11,766 bases of DNA from JARYLZ01 sp964388275 (GTDB lineage Bacteria; Bacteroidota; Ignavibacteria; SZUA-365): assembly GCA_964388275.1 (NCBI GenBank), contig CAYLZD010000071.1:1-11766 (forward strand). Direction: 5' to 3'. Shown piece by piece: positions 1 to 6,936 of the stretch; within the stretch, counting starts at the first letter, position 1; each line of letters starts with the position of its first letter. A model generated the notes under the pieces. The model searched no databases and was not told the origin of the DNA. It was given only the letters and a program-made list of their open reading frames with translations. A program made the translations under genes and the position numbers.

Positions 1-3000
1 ACGACCGCGGCGGATGCCTCCACGTACACGCGCTCGGGACTCACACCGGACTCGACTTACCACTTCCGCGTCCGCGCGGTGGGGGACTACGCGGCCAGCG
101 ACTGGTCGGAGGAACGGACCGTGACCATGCTGTTCCGGCCCGAAGCGCCTCTGGACCTTGCCGCCGACGCGCTCGACTATCGCAGCGTGCGCCTGACGTG
201 GAAACGCGGCTCCCGGAACGTGAAGAGCTACGAGATCGAACGCCGCCAAGGCGCGGGTGCGTGGACGCCCTCCGGCACGGCGTCGGCGGGCGACACGGCC
301 GCGCTGGACGGGAACCTCGAGGAGGCGACGACTTACTGGTACCGCATACGCGCCTCGAACGCGGCCGGGCAGTCGGATTGGTCCGCGGAGGACAGCGCCA
401 CGACCTTCGCCGCGCCTCCACCGCTGGCGCCCTTCGGCCTGACGGCCGCGGCGACGGGTCAGACTTCGATACGCCTTACATGGCTGGCGTCGTCGGCGTC
501 CTACTACAAGGGATTCGAGATCGAGGAGTCCCTTACGGGCAACACGTCGGATTTCAGGAAGGTGTCGCCCGACGCGGCGGGCGGCGCGCGCTCCTACGAC
601 AGGGGCGGCCTCAGCCCGAACACGACCTCCTGGTACCGTGTGCGCGGATACAACAACTCGTCGAAATCCGACTGGTCGGGGACGGCGAGCGCCACTACCA
701 CCGGGGACGCGAAGTACCCGCCCTCGGCGCCGTACAACCTGCAGGCGAAATCGGGAGGTATCTCGTCGATACGGCTTACATGGGAGATGTCGGACACGGC
801 GGTGTTCCTGAGCTTCGACCTGGAGCGCTCCCTTACCTCCGATCCGGGCGGCTTCACGCGGATATCGGCGGGACCGACAGCCACCGACCGCGCTTTCACC
901 GACACGGGCCTCGCGATGAACACGACTTACTGGTACCGCCTGCGCGCCGTGAACCGCTACGGGGAGTCGCCGTGGTCTAACACGGCGAGCGCGGAGACGA
1001 AAGACATCGGCGTCACGCCGGAGCTGCTCGCCGCGATGAGCGCGAAGGAAGGCATGTTCGCGTCTTTGGAAACGCTGATCCCGGAAGGGGGTTCAGACAT
1101 GTCGGCTCTGCGCCGCCTGCTGGGTGATCATGCACGCGGGTATGACGAGACGGCGGCGAAGAACCTGATCTCGGCCTGGAGGGCAAGCGGCGTTCCGGAT
1201 CCGGAAGCGGCGACGGACGCGATGAAGAGATATGCCCTGTCCGAGCAGGCCATGCTTCTCGCATACGGCAACGACGCGGACTTCCCCGGCGCGAAGGAGA
1301 TAGCAAGAGAAGCCGTCTATGCGCCGGCGCTCTGCGCGAAGAACCTGGCCGCTCTCATCCTGCTCTGGGAAGCCGAGCGGGGGACAATAATCTCAGAGCG
1401 TTTGCCTCTCTACGACGCTGTGATGGATGATCTTACTTTCGCGGTACTGGACGGCGAGCGCACGCTGTCTTCGATGACGGGCGCGAGCGGCAAAGCGGGA
1501 AGCGCCGTGCTTCATGCCGAGGCGGTTCGCCGTGCCGGCGACGTGCCGGACCTGGCTCAGAGCATGCTGACCTCTATACTGCCGTATTATCAGCAGCGTA
1601 TCCTTGGCAACGATTACTTCGCCGCGACGCAGCCGCTGATAGCCGCTTACGCTGACAGGACTGCGCGAGTGGACATAGCCGGGACCTACGACTCGGCCGC
1701 CGCGCGCTCGGCGCGGCATGTGGAGGCGGTGAAGCAGACGACGAGCGGCCTGAAAACGGACTTCTCCTCCTACGGCAGCGGTCTGACCGACATGGACGCG
1801 GCGTTCCTGATAACATCGTCGGGCAACGTCGATCTCGCTCCCTTCCTGCGCAAGATGGTGAACCTCCGCCCGCGCCTGATCGACAATGTGCGGAAGGCGG
1901 TGCTGGGGGGAGAGACGCCGCTTCTGCGAGCTGCATACCTGGCCTCGCCGGCGCCATTGCCGGGCATAGGATCCCTGCCCTCGGCGCTCACGTTCGCGGG
2001 GGAGGCCGCCTTCGATCCGGTCACGAACAACGCGAGAGGCGGGGGGAACATGTTCGAAGCGCTGTCGAAAAACAGCGCTTGGGAAAGAACGGCGGAGCAG
2101 GCCGCTCTGGACGCGGACCGCGCCCTGCTGCTGGAACTGCGTGCGAAAGTGGTGGAGAAGGACACGGGACACATCGCGGCGAAGTACGACGCCCTGCGTT
2201 CGAGCGGCCGCGCGGCTGTGGCGGAGCTCTCGCGCCGCTCGAGGCCGCTGGAAGGGATAACGCCGGCCTCCCTGGTCGTGAACGGTCCGCTCGTCCGGGG
2301 AGTGCTGGACGCGCAGGCAAAGTCCCACCGCGCCCGGGCGCTGCGCACGGTGTTATCGGCGGCGTTGGCTGATTATCTCGTGGACCCGCAGGAGGCGAAG
2401 AACGCCCCGCTGTTGGCTGAGATAGACACCATACTCGGCTACTTCGATCAAGCTGTCTCGGCTCTCAACGACATCGGCCCTATCGCAGCCGCCAGGATCA
2501 CCGAACCCGTCCTGAGCCTGGATACATCTTCCCTTCTTCCACTCTTCCGCTCTTCCCCTCCCTACCCCTATCGGCTGAGCTTCGCCGTCCGCAACACCGG
2601 CGGCGCCGAAGCCCCGTCCGTCACCGCGCGCGTGACGCCGCTCGACGCGAGTGCCATTCCCACGACGGCGGAAGCGTTCACGTTCGGCGACATGGCGAAG
2701 GGCGCGGCGCACGCGGACAGCATGGACGTGAGCATACCAGCCGGCATGAAGACGGTATCTTTCTCAGTCGAGATGACGACAGGGAAAGGCAGGAGCTTCG
2801 TGGACCATGTGACGCTGGCTGTGCCGGAGGGGACAACGGGAACAGAGACGTCGCTTCCGATACCGGGAGAGATCGCACTCGGGCGGAACTACCCGAACCC
2901 GTTCAATCCGGTGACCACGATCACGTACACGCTTCCACGGCGGATGCCTGTGCGCCTGATAGTGACGAACGTGCTCGGCGCGGAAATAACTCGCCTCGTT

Positions 3001-3132
3001 GACGGTGATCTCCGTCCTGCCGGAGCGCACGAGGCCCGCTTCGACGCGTCAGCGCAGCCGGGTGGGGTGTACATATACCGTCTCGAAGTGGGAGGGAAGC
3101 TGTTTGCTCGAAAGATGATACTTGTCAAATGA
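1..3132 (+). CDS. T9SS-sorted surface protein with FN3 repeats (5'-truncated)
   Basis: The reading frame is open from base 1, so the start lies outside the window; the GTG at 79 falls inside an FN3 domain and is not the start. The 1043 visible residues hold the end of one fibronectin type III domain and three more complete ones (about nt 145-410, 430-705 and 730-1005). Each carries a YWYR/SWYR-R core and a final W-S strand. A long, mostly helical Ala/Leu-rich region of unknown fold follows (about nt 1015-2560), then a beta-rich CARDB-like segment (about 2570-2840). The end is a type A T9SS sorting domain: YPNPFNP at residues 964-970, then a GVYIYRLEVGG strand and a lysine at the very C-terminus. 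Known of the family: such domains send proteins across the outer membrane of FCB bacteria, where they are cleaved. The protein is therefore probably secreted or surface-attached; its function is unknown. A pyrimidine octamer array (2533-2556) lies in frame just before the beta-rich part. Confidence 0.93.
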   Translation, partial: TTAADASTYTRSGLTPDSTYHFRVRAVGDYAASDWSEERTVTMLFRPEAPLDLAADALDYRSVRLTWKRGSRNVKSYEIERRQGAGAWTPSGTASAGDTAALDGNLEEATTYWYRIRASNAAGQSDWSAEDSATTFAAPPPLAPFGLTAAATGQTSIRLTWLASSASYYKGFEIEESLTGNTSDFRKVSPDAAGGARSYDRGGLSPNTTSWYRVRGYNNSSKSDWSGTASATTTGDAKYPPSAPYNLQAKSGGISSIRLTWEMSDTAVFLSFDLERSLTSDPGGFTRISAGPTATDRAFTDTGLAMNTTYWYRLRAVNRYGESPWSNTASAETKDIGVTPELLAAMSAKEGMFASLETLIPEGGSDMSALRRLLGDHARGYDETAAKNLISAWRASGVPDPEAATDAMKRYALSEQAMLLAYGNDADFPGAKEIAREAVYAPALCAKNLAALILLWEAERGTIISERLPLYDAVMDDLTFAVLDGERTLSSMTGASGKAGSAVLHAEAVRRAGDVPDLAQSMLTSILPYYQQRILGNDYFAATQPLIAAYADRTARVDIAGTYDSAAARSARHVEAVKQTTSGLKTDFSSYGSGLTDMDAAFLITSSGNVDLAPFLRKMVNLRPRLIDNVRKAVLGGETPLLRAAYLASPAPLPGIGSLPSALTFAGEAAFDPVTNNARGGGNMFEALSKNSAWERTAEQAALDADRALLLELRAKVVEKDTGHIAAKYDALRSSGRAAVAELSRRSRPLEGITPASLVVNGPLVRGVLDAQAKSHRARALRTVLSAALADYLVDPQEAKNAPLLAEIDTILGYFDQAVSALNDIGPIAAARITEPVLSLDTSSLLPLFRSSPPYPYRLSFAVRNTGGAEAPSVTARVTPLDASAIPTTAEAFTFGDMAKGAAHADSMDVSIPAGMKTVSFSVEMTTGKGRSFVDHVTLAVPEGTTGTETSLPIPGEIALGRNYPNPFNPVTTITYTLPRRMPVRLIVTNVLGAEITRLVDGDLRPAGAHEARFDASAQPGGVYIYRLEVGGKLFARKMILVK
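2533..2556 (+). repeat. In-frame 8-bp pyrimidine array inside the FN3 gene
   Basis: Three consecutive octamers with the shared core TCTTCC (for example ACTCTTCC followed by GCTCTTCC) lie in a longer pyrimidine tract at 2527-2568. The tract encodes a Ser/Leu/Pro-rich linker between the helical region and the CARDB-like segment. Its composition differs sharply from the surrounding coding sequence. It resembles the intergenic octamer array at 6697-6720, which suggests that the same kind of repeat has entered a coding region in frame. Confidence 0.55.
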
Positions 3133-3139
3133 TGAACGC

Positions 3140-3145
3140 GGAAGG
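3140..3145 (+). promoter_or_regulatory. Candidate ribosome binding site for the kinase gene
   Basis: GGAAGG lies 6 nt upstream of the ATG at 3152, good Shine-Dalgarno spacing. It abuts the ATG at 3146 with no spacer, so it favours 3152 over 3146. It lies downstream of, and cannot serve, the TTG at 3122. Confidence 0.45.
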
Positions 3146-3151
3146 ATGCAT

Positions 3152-5710
3152 ATGTGCGATCACATAGCGCGGTTTTCTGAACGAAGGGGAACGAGGAAAG
3201 GGGAAAGGAAAACCTTATTACCGACTCTGTCGTCCGATATTTGTAGCGACGAGACACCGGGCGGGCCCAGTCCACGCCTTCGTCCAGCTCTGCGGGACTA
3301 TAGCGAGCAAGCCCAGTTCCCAGTTCCCAGTTCCCTCCTCCTCCTCCTCCTCCTCCTCTCCGCGGGCGTCTCGCTCGCGCAGCAGAACTCCATAGACCAG
3401 GAGAGACGCGACCTCGACCGGCTGGCGCAGAGCGACACGAATCGGATGATTGCGCTGGTGAAACTGGCGCAGAGATGCATAAGGGAAGATCCGCGTAAAG
3501 CGCCCGCGCTGCTCGAGGAAGCTGAAAAGACTGCGACGCGTTTCGATAAGAAGAAAATGCTCGCCTTCGCGAAGCTGGTATACGGCAAGTACTACATGGC
3601 CATCGGAGTCTACGACAGCTCACGGCTCTATCTCGAGCAAGCAGAAATGATTTATCGCGCCCTGAAATGGGGGCTCGGACTCGCGAATTGCCTGTATGCG
3701 AACGCTGAGATGTGCTGGAAGAAGGGTAAGACGGCGGAGGCACTGGACTATGCGAAGAATAGTCTCGCGATGTATGAAAGTCTGGGAAATGTGATGTGGA
3801 CTGCATATGCGAGCAACTTGATAGGAACACAATTCTTCGAGCGCGGAATGCTGGACTCCGCGGCCGTCTATTTCGAACGCTGCCTGCGCGCGCACGAAAG
3901 GATCGGACATCGTCTAGGGATGGCTAACGCCCTGCATAACCTCGGCAACGTCCAGACCGACAAGGCCAAGTCGCTGGAATTTTACAGGAAGGCGCTTGCA
4001 TTGGACGAAGAGACGGGAGATTCAAGCTCTATGGTGGCCTCGCTGCTTCATATCGCTCAGTTCGAAAGGAATCTGGGCAGGTATCATGAAGCCCGGGCGA
4101 TGGTGACGAGAGCCATGAGGATAGCGGAAGAGATGCAGGACCACCAGAACGTGATCTTCGCGCATTTCGTGCTCGGCCGCGTCGCAGCTAGCCTGAACGA
4201 ATGCGGCGTAGCGCGGAAGGAATATCTTGATGCATTGAAGGTTTCGGAGAAGTCCGGCGTGGACAAGCCCTTGCCGAATGTCCTGATCGAGCTCGGACGC
4301 CTCTTCATGAGCTGCATAAATGATCTCGATACCGCCATCGGATGCGGCAAGCGCGCCCTGGCGATCGCCGAGAGGAGGGGCGACGCTGAAAACATCCGCA
4401 TCGCGGGCGTCTTTCTATCCGACGCCTACGCGGCCTCAGGGCAGTACGATATCGCGCTCATGCACTATCGCGAAGCGGCGGCGATCAATGACAGGATATA
4501 CAACGAAAAGAGCGCGAAAACCGTGGCAGAACTGACGGCACGCTACGAGGCGGACAAGCGGGAGAGCGCCATACGCGCGCTCGAACAGGAAGGGCGCCTG
4601 CGCGAGGCCGAACTCCTGCGCCGCAGCGCCGAAGCCGCGCATGCGCGACAGAGAGCCGCTCTGCTGGCCCGGGAAAAGGAGATCGGGGACCTGGAACTGC
4701 GCAACACGTCCTATTTGCTCGAAAGCCGCCGGAGAGAGATAACGGACAAACGCAGAGAACTCGCCCGTCTCGAGAAGGACAGGCGGCTTCAGGCCGAGGC
4801 CTTCGAACGCGAGCGCGCGCTGCGCAACACCACAGTCGGCGGACTCGCCGCGGCCCTGCTCGCCGTGTTCCTTAGCTTCATGCTGGTCTGGCGGCGCCTG
4901 CGCGAGAAGAAGCGCGCCGAGGGTTTGCGGGCTGAAGCGGCCGAGCTTCGCGCCAGGGCCGCGGAGGCGCAATCGCTCGCGGTGCTGGCGGAGACGGAGC
5001 GGAGAGAGAAGGAGGCGCAGAAGGAGTTCTCGAGAAAGCTCCTGGAATCGCAGGAACAGGAGCGCAAGCGCGTGGCCGGGGAGCTTCACGACGGTCTGGG
5101 CCAGGAACTGCTGGTGATAGGGAACCAGGCGAACCTGGCTCTGCTCGATGAGCACGGGCCCGCGGCGCGAGCGCAGTTCGAGAAGATCGCGGCGATGACG
5201 CGGGAGGCGCTCGACGATGTGCGAGTGATCTCGCGGAATCTCCGTCCGCTGCTCCTGGAGCGCGCGGGCCTGGGAAAGACGCTTCGCGACATAGTTTTGC
5301 AGGCGGAGCAGTCCTCCTCCGTACGATTCACCGCCGATATCGGCGACCTGGACGGATTGTTTGCGGGCGGGGAACAGATCAACGTGTTCCGCATCGTTCA
5401 GGAAGCGCTGAACAACGTGCTCAAGCATTCCGGCGCCACGGAGGCGTCGGTGGGGGCGCACCGCGAGGGCGCGTACTTGCGTCTGACGATAAGCGACAAC
5501 GGACGCGGCTTCGATCTCGACTCGCTGCGCGACGAGGGGCCGCACCGTCTGGGCTTCGGCCTGCAGAGCATGGGAGAACGCGCGCGGCTGCTCGGTGGAA
5601 CGATCAAAATCCGATCCAATCCCGGAGCGGGCACGGAAATAGAAGTGCGACTGCCTGTGACGGAAACGCCGCAAAAGGATGAATCCGAGGGGCGGCCCGC
5701 AGTTGCCTGA
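3152..5710 (+). CDS. Periplasmic-TPR sensor histidine kinase (HisKA_3 / NarX-LiaS-DegS type)
   Basis: An 852-residue kinase if started at ATG 3152; TTG 3122, overlapping the previous gene by 11 bp, and ATG 3146 are alternatives. A hydrophobic core of eight Leu (62-69) then SAGVSLA-QQ looks like a signal peptide, but about 60 residues precede it, unusually long. TPR-like helical repeats fill about 85-455, followed by charged coiled coil (about 455-555), one membrane helix (about 562-580), a second coiled coil, and the HisKA_3 dimerisation helix with ELHDGLGQ (phospho-accepting His646). The ATPase domain has an N box (E751, N754-N755), G1 box DNGRG from D782 and G2 box GFGLQSM at 801-807. Known of the family: such kinases dimerise, autophosphorylate on that His and pass phosphate to NarL/LuxR-type regulators; one lies 87 bp downstream. 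Inference: the TPR region is periplasmic and senses a ligand or a partner protein. The signal is unknown. The start is the weakest point of this call. Confidence 0.93.
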   Translation: MCDHIARFSERRGTRKGERKTLLPTLSSDICSDETPGGPSPRLRPALRDYSEQAQFPVPSSLLLLLLLLSAGVSLAQQNSIDQERRDLDRLAQSDTNRMIALVKLAQRCIREDPRKAPALLEEAEKTATRFDKKKMLAFAKLVYGKYYMAIGVYDSSRLYLEQAEMIYRALKWGLGLANCLYANAEMCWKKGKTAEALDYAKNSLAMYESLGNVMWTAYASNLIGTQFFERGMLDSAAVYFERCLRAHERIGHRLGMANALHNLGNVQTDKAKSLEFYRKALALDEETGDSSSMVASLLHIAQFERNLGRYHEARAMVTRAMRIAEEMQDHQNVIFAHFVLGRVAASLNECGVARKEYLDALKVSEKSGVDKPLPNVLIELGRLFMSCINDLDTAIGCGKRALAIAERRGDAENIRIAGVFLSDAYAASGQYDIALMHYREAAAINDRIYNEKSAKTVAELTARYEADKRESAIRALEQEGRLREAELLRRSAEAAHARQRAALLAREKEIGDLELRNTSYLLESRRREITDKRRELARLEKDRRLQAEAFERERALRNTTVGGLAAALLAVFLSFMLVWRRLREKKRAEGLRAEAAELRARAAEAQSLAVLAETERREKEAQKEFSRKLLESQEQERKRVAGELHDGLGQELLVIGNQANLALLDEHGPAARAQFEKIAAMTREALDDVRVISRNLRPLLLERAGLGKTLRDIVLQAEQSSSVRFTADIGDLDGLFAGGEQINVFRIVQEALNNVLKHSGATEASVGAHREGAYLRLTISDNGRGFDLDSLRDEGPHRLGFGLQSMGERARLLGGTIKIRSNPGAGTEIEVRLPVTETPQKDESEGRPAVA
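3312..3335 (+). repeat. Heptamer array (CCCAGTT)x3
   Basis: Three perfect copies of CCCAGTT are followed by CCC and run directly into the CTC tract that encodes the kinase signal-peptide core. The array lies inside the open reading frame. Its complement (AACTGGG) matches the theme of the array at 8893-8934, so the two arrays appear to be one sequence type in opposite orientation. Confidence 0.8.
3335..3358 (+). repeat. CTC trinucleotide run encoding poly-Leu
   Basis: Eight consecutive CTC codons encode the hydrophobic core of the putative kinase signal peptide. A perfect trinucleotide run of this length is prone to slippage. Gain or loss of units would keep the frame but change the length of the hydrophobic core. 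Confidence 0.85.
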
Positions 5711-5797
5711 CCGTTCCCGACTCGCCGGCGGAGAGATTGCTCATCCTAAGCGGGTTGGCTATGTTTCAGCTGTAACGGCAACGCCGTCCGACAAGCA

Positions 5798-6457
5798 ATG
5801 CACGCACAGCGACCCGTAACCATATTAGTCGCGGACGACCACCCGCTGTTCAGGCGCGGCCTGTGCGACGCCATACAGCGGAGCACGACCTACGAGATAG
5901 TCGCCGAGGCCGGCGACGGTGAGGAAGCGTACGGGTTCCTGGAGAAGCTCGAGCCGCGCATCGCCATACTCGACATAGAAATGCCCAAGCAAAGCGGCCT
6001 CGAAGTCGCCAGGCGGGCGAATGGGGCGGGATTGTCCGCGTCGATCATCATTCTGACCATGCACGACGAGCAGTCGGCTTTCGACCTCGCGATGGACGCG
6101 GGAGTCGCGGGGTACATGCTGAAAGAGACCGCTGTGCCCGATATTCTGCACGGTCTCGAGAAGGTGGCCGCGGGAGAGAGCTACGTCAGCCCGGCGTTGA
6201 ACAGCCTGCTGATGCAAAGGGATCGTGCAGCTTCCTCTCGGTTCGACCATCGCCTGAAACTCGACCTTCTCACCGCCGTGGAACGCCGCGTGCTGCGTCT
6301 CATCGCCGACGGATTGTCCAATCGCGAGATCGCCGGACTGCTCTCCATATCCACCCGCACCGTCGAAGGCCACCGTTATCACATCTGCGGGAAAATCGGA
6401 ATAAGCGGGAGCCATACACTGCTGCGCTTCGCGATGGAGAACAAGGCGGCAATATGA
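5798..6457 (+). CDS. NarL/FixJ-family response regulator (REC-LuxR HTH)
   Basis: This 219-residue protein has the standard length and layout of the NarL class. The N-terminal receiver domain shows the acidic pair D13-D14 (VADDHP), phospho-acceptor D59 (LDIEMP), T87 and K109. A C-terminal LuxR-type helix-turn-helix lies at about 155-200 (LTAVERRVLRLIADGLSNRE, then STRTVEGHR). Known of the family: phosphorylation at D59 promotes dimerisation and DNA binding. It lies 87 bp downstream of the HisKA_3 kinase on the same strand, so it is almost certainly the kinase's partner and probably co-transcribed with it; no terminator is visible between them. No clear Shine-Dalgarno precedes ATG 5798, but the first strand (VTILVADD) begins at residue 7, so the start cannot lie much further downstream. 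The TGA stop lies inside a heptamer array (6454-6481). Confidence 0.96.
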   Translation: MHAQRPVTILVADDHPLFRRGLCDAIQRSTTYEIVAEAGDGEEAYGFLEKLEPRIAILDIEMPKQSGLEVARRANGAGLSASIIILTMHDEQSAFDLAMDAGVAGYMLKETAVPDILHGLEKVAAGESYVSPALNSLLMQRDRAASSRFDHRLKLDLLTAVERRVLRLIADGLSNREIAGLLSISTRTVEGHRYHICGKIGISGSHTLLRFAMENKAAI

Positions 6458-6481
6458 ATGAATGATGAAGTATGAATAATG
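6454..6481 (+). repeat. Degenerate heptamer array (AATRATG-like, x4) over the regulator stop codon
   Basis: Four 7-bp units of the theme ATGAATG / AATGATG follow each other without gaps. The response regulator's TGA (6455-6457) lies in the first unit. The unit is the reverse complement of the TTCATCA theme found just before the ABC-F gene at 6873-6907. The two arrays bracket the intergenic region in inverted orientation. Confidence 0.7.
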
Positions 6482-6534
6482 ACTGATTGGAGGGGCGCGG
6501 TGTGTTCATCAGGCCGTCGACTGTTCCGGGAGAA

Positions 6535-6555
6535 AAGTGAAGAGTGAAGGCTGAA
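6535..6555 (+). repeat. Degenerate heptamer array (RRSTGAA x3)
   Basis: Three adjacent 7-bp units share a TGAA end: AAGTGAA, then GAGTGAA, then GGCTGAA. The array lies about 80 bp past the response regulator stop codon, in the same intergenic region as three other short-period arrays. Confidence 0.65.
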
Positions 6556-6696
6556 GGGAAACTGTCGGATATCGACGATATAACGGTTACCGGATCGGGC
6601 TCCCTCGCGGCGGATCCCCTGCGTCTTGATCTGTCTTCGACCCGGGGGTCGTATCCGCGTGCCGATTCAAGACAATAGTATCCTGGAATATTAATA

Positions 6697-6720
6697 TCTC
6701 CGCTTCTCCGTTTCTCTTGT
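6697..6720 (+). repeat. Degenerate octamer array (TCTCCGYT-like x3)
   Basis: Two good units (TCTCCGCT, TCTCCGTT) and a diverged third lie end to end. The 8-bp period and pyrimidine content resemble the in-gene array at 2533-2556. Confidence 0.5.
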
Positions 6721-6723
6721 GAA

Positions 6724-6770
6724 CCGCCTCCATCCGGAGAGTACCGCGCGGCGGAATACTCGGAAGGCGG
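6724..6770 (+). promoter_or_regulatory. Candidate leader stem-loop upstream of the ABC-F gene
   Basis: CCGCCT (6724-6729) can pair with AGGCGG (6765-6770), and inside it GAGTA (6739-6743) with TACTC (6757-6761), around a GC-rich loop. There is no following T-run, so it is not an intrinsic terminator. A regulatory role is inferred only from nested complementarity about 170 bp before the gene. Confidence 0.3.
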
Positions 6771-6780
6771 ATTGTGGAAA

Positions 6781-6809
6781 TTGCCTCCGAATATGAGGGA
6801 CGGAGGTGA
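6781..6809 (+). promoter_or_regulatory. Candidate hairpin in the ABC-F leader
   Basis: CCTCCG (6784-6789) pairs perfectly with CGGAGG (6801-6806) across an 11-nt loop. Two wobble pairs and one A-T pair extend the stem to 9 bp. The 3' arm contains a Shine-Dalgarno-like GGAGG but no matching small ORF that I can support. Some ABC-F genes are known to be controlled by leader attenuation; whether this one is cannot be told from the sequence alone. Confidence 0.3.
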
Positions 6810-6872
6810 ATCCCCGACTGCTTGGAGTCATTTCACGTGTTTCATACACACCTATCACCCGCTTTTCCCCCG

Positions 6873-6907
6873 TTCATCATTCATAATTCCGCATTCATCA
6901 TTCTACC
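6873..6907 (+). repeat. Heptamer array (TTCATCA theme, x4-5) before the ABC-F gene
   Basis: Two exact TTCATCA units (6873-6879 and 6894-6900) frame a TTCATAA unit and a diverged TTCCGCA unit, all in the same 7-bp register; a fifth, more diverged unit may follow. The array ends 29 bp before the ABC-F ATG. It is the inverted counterpart of the array at 6454-6481. Confidence 0.75.
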
Positions 6908-6936
6908 TTTATATTGCCATTGTCGGATTACGCGCC

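Larger units (their letters stand above)
6458..6936 (+). other. 479-bp intergenic region of short arrays and possible hairpins, no credible gene
   Basis: This stretch separates the response regulator from the ABC-F gene. It contains four short tandem arrays (6454-6481, 6535-6555, 6697-6720, 6873-6907) and two potential hairpins (6724-6770 and 6781-6809). The ABC-F reading frame stays open back to 6772, but that extension translates repeat DNA and has no relation to ABC-F N-termini, so I treat it as non-coding. A weak AT-rich TATATT at about 6910-6915 could be a -10 element 22 bp before the start codon, but no matching upstream box is evident. Confidence 0.6.

Noticed and set aside
1393..2348. 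Long - strand open frames inside the FN3 gene, and similar ones opposite the kinase
   Set aside because: They are Arg-rich shadow frames typical of GC-rich coding DNA; the + strand frames carry clear domains.
3129..3167. ATGA-overlapping 12-codon mini-ORF after the FN3 gene
   Set aside because: It ends at a TAG within 40 bp, has no ribosome binding site and no similarity; the in-frame kinase start explains the region better.
6638..6651. CGACCC-GG-GGGTCG inverted repeat as an operator
   Set aside because: The 2-bp spacer and single occurrence give no support beyond chance in GC-rich DNA.
6772..6936. Upstream extension of the ABC-F reading frame from a TTG
   Set aside because: It translates heptamer-repeat DNA, has no match to ABC-F N-termini, and ATG 6937 gives a normal family start.
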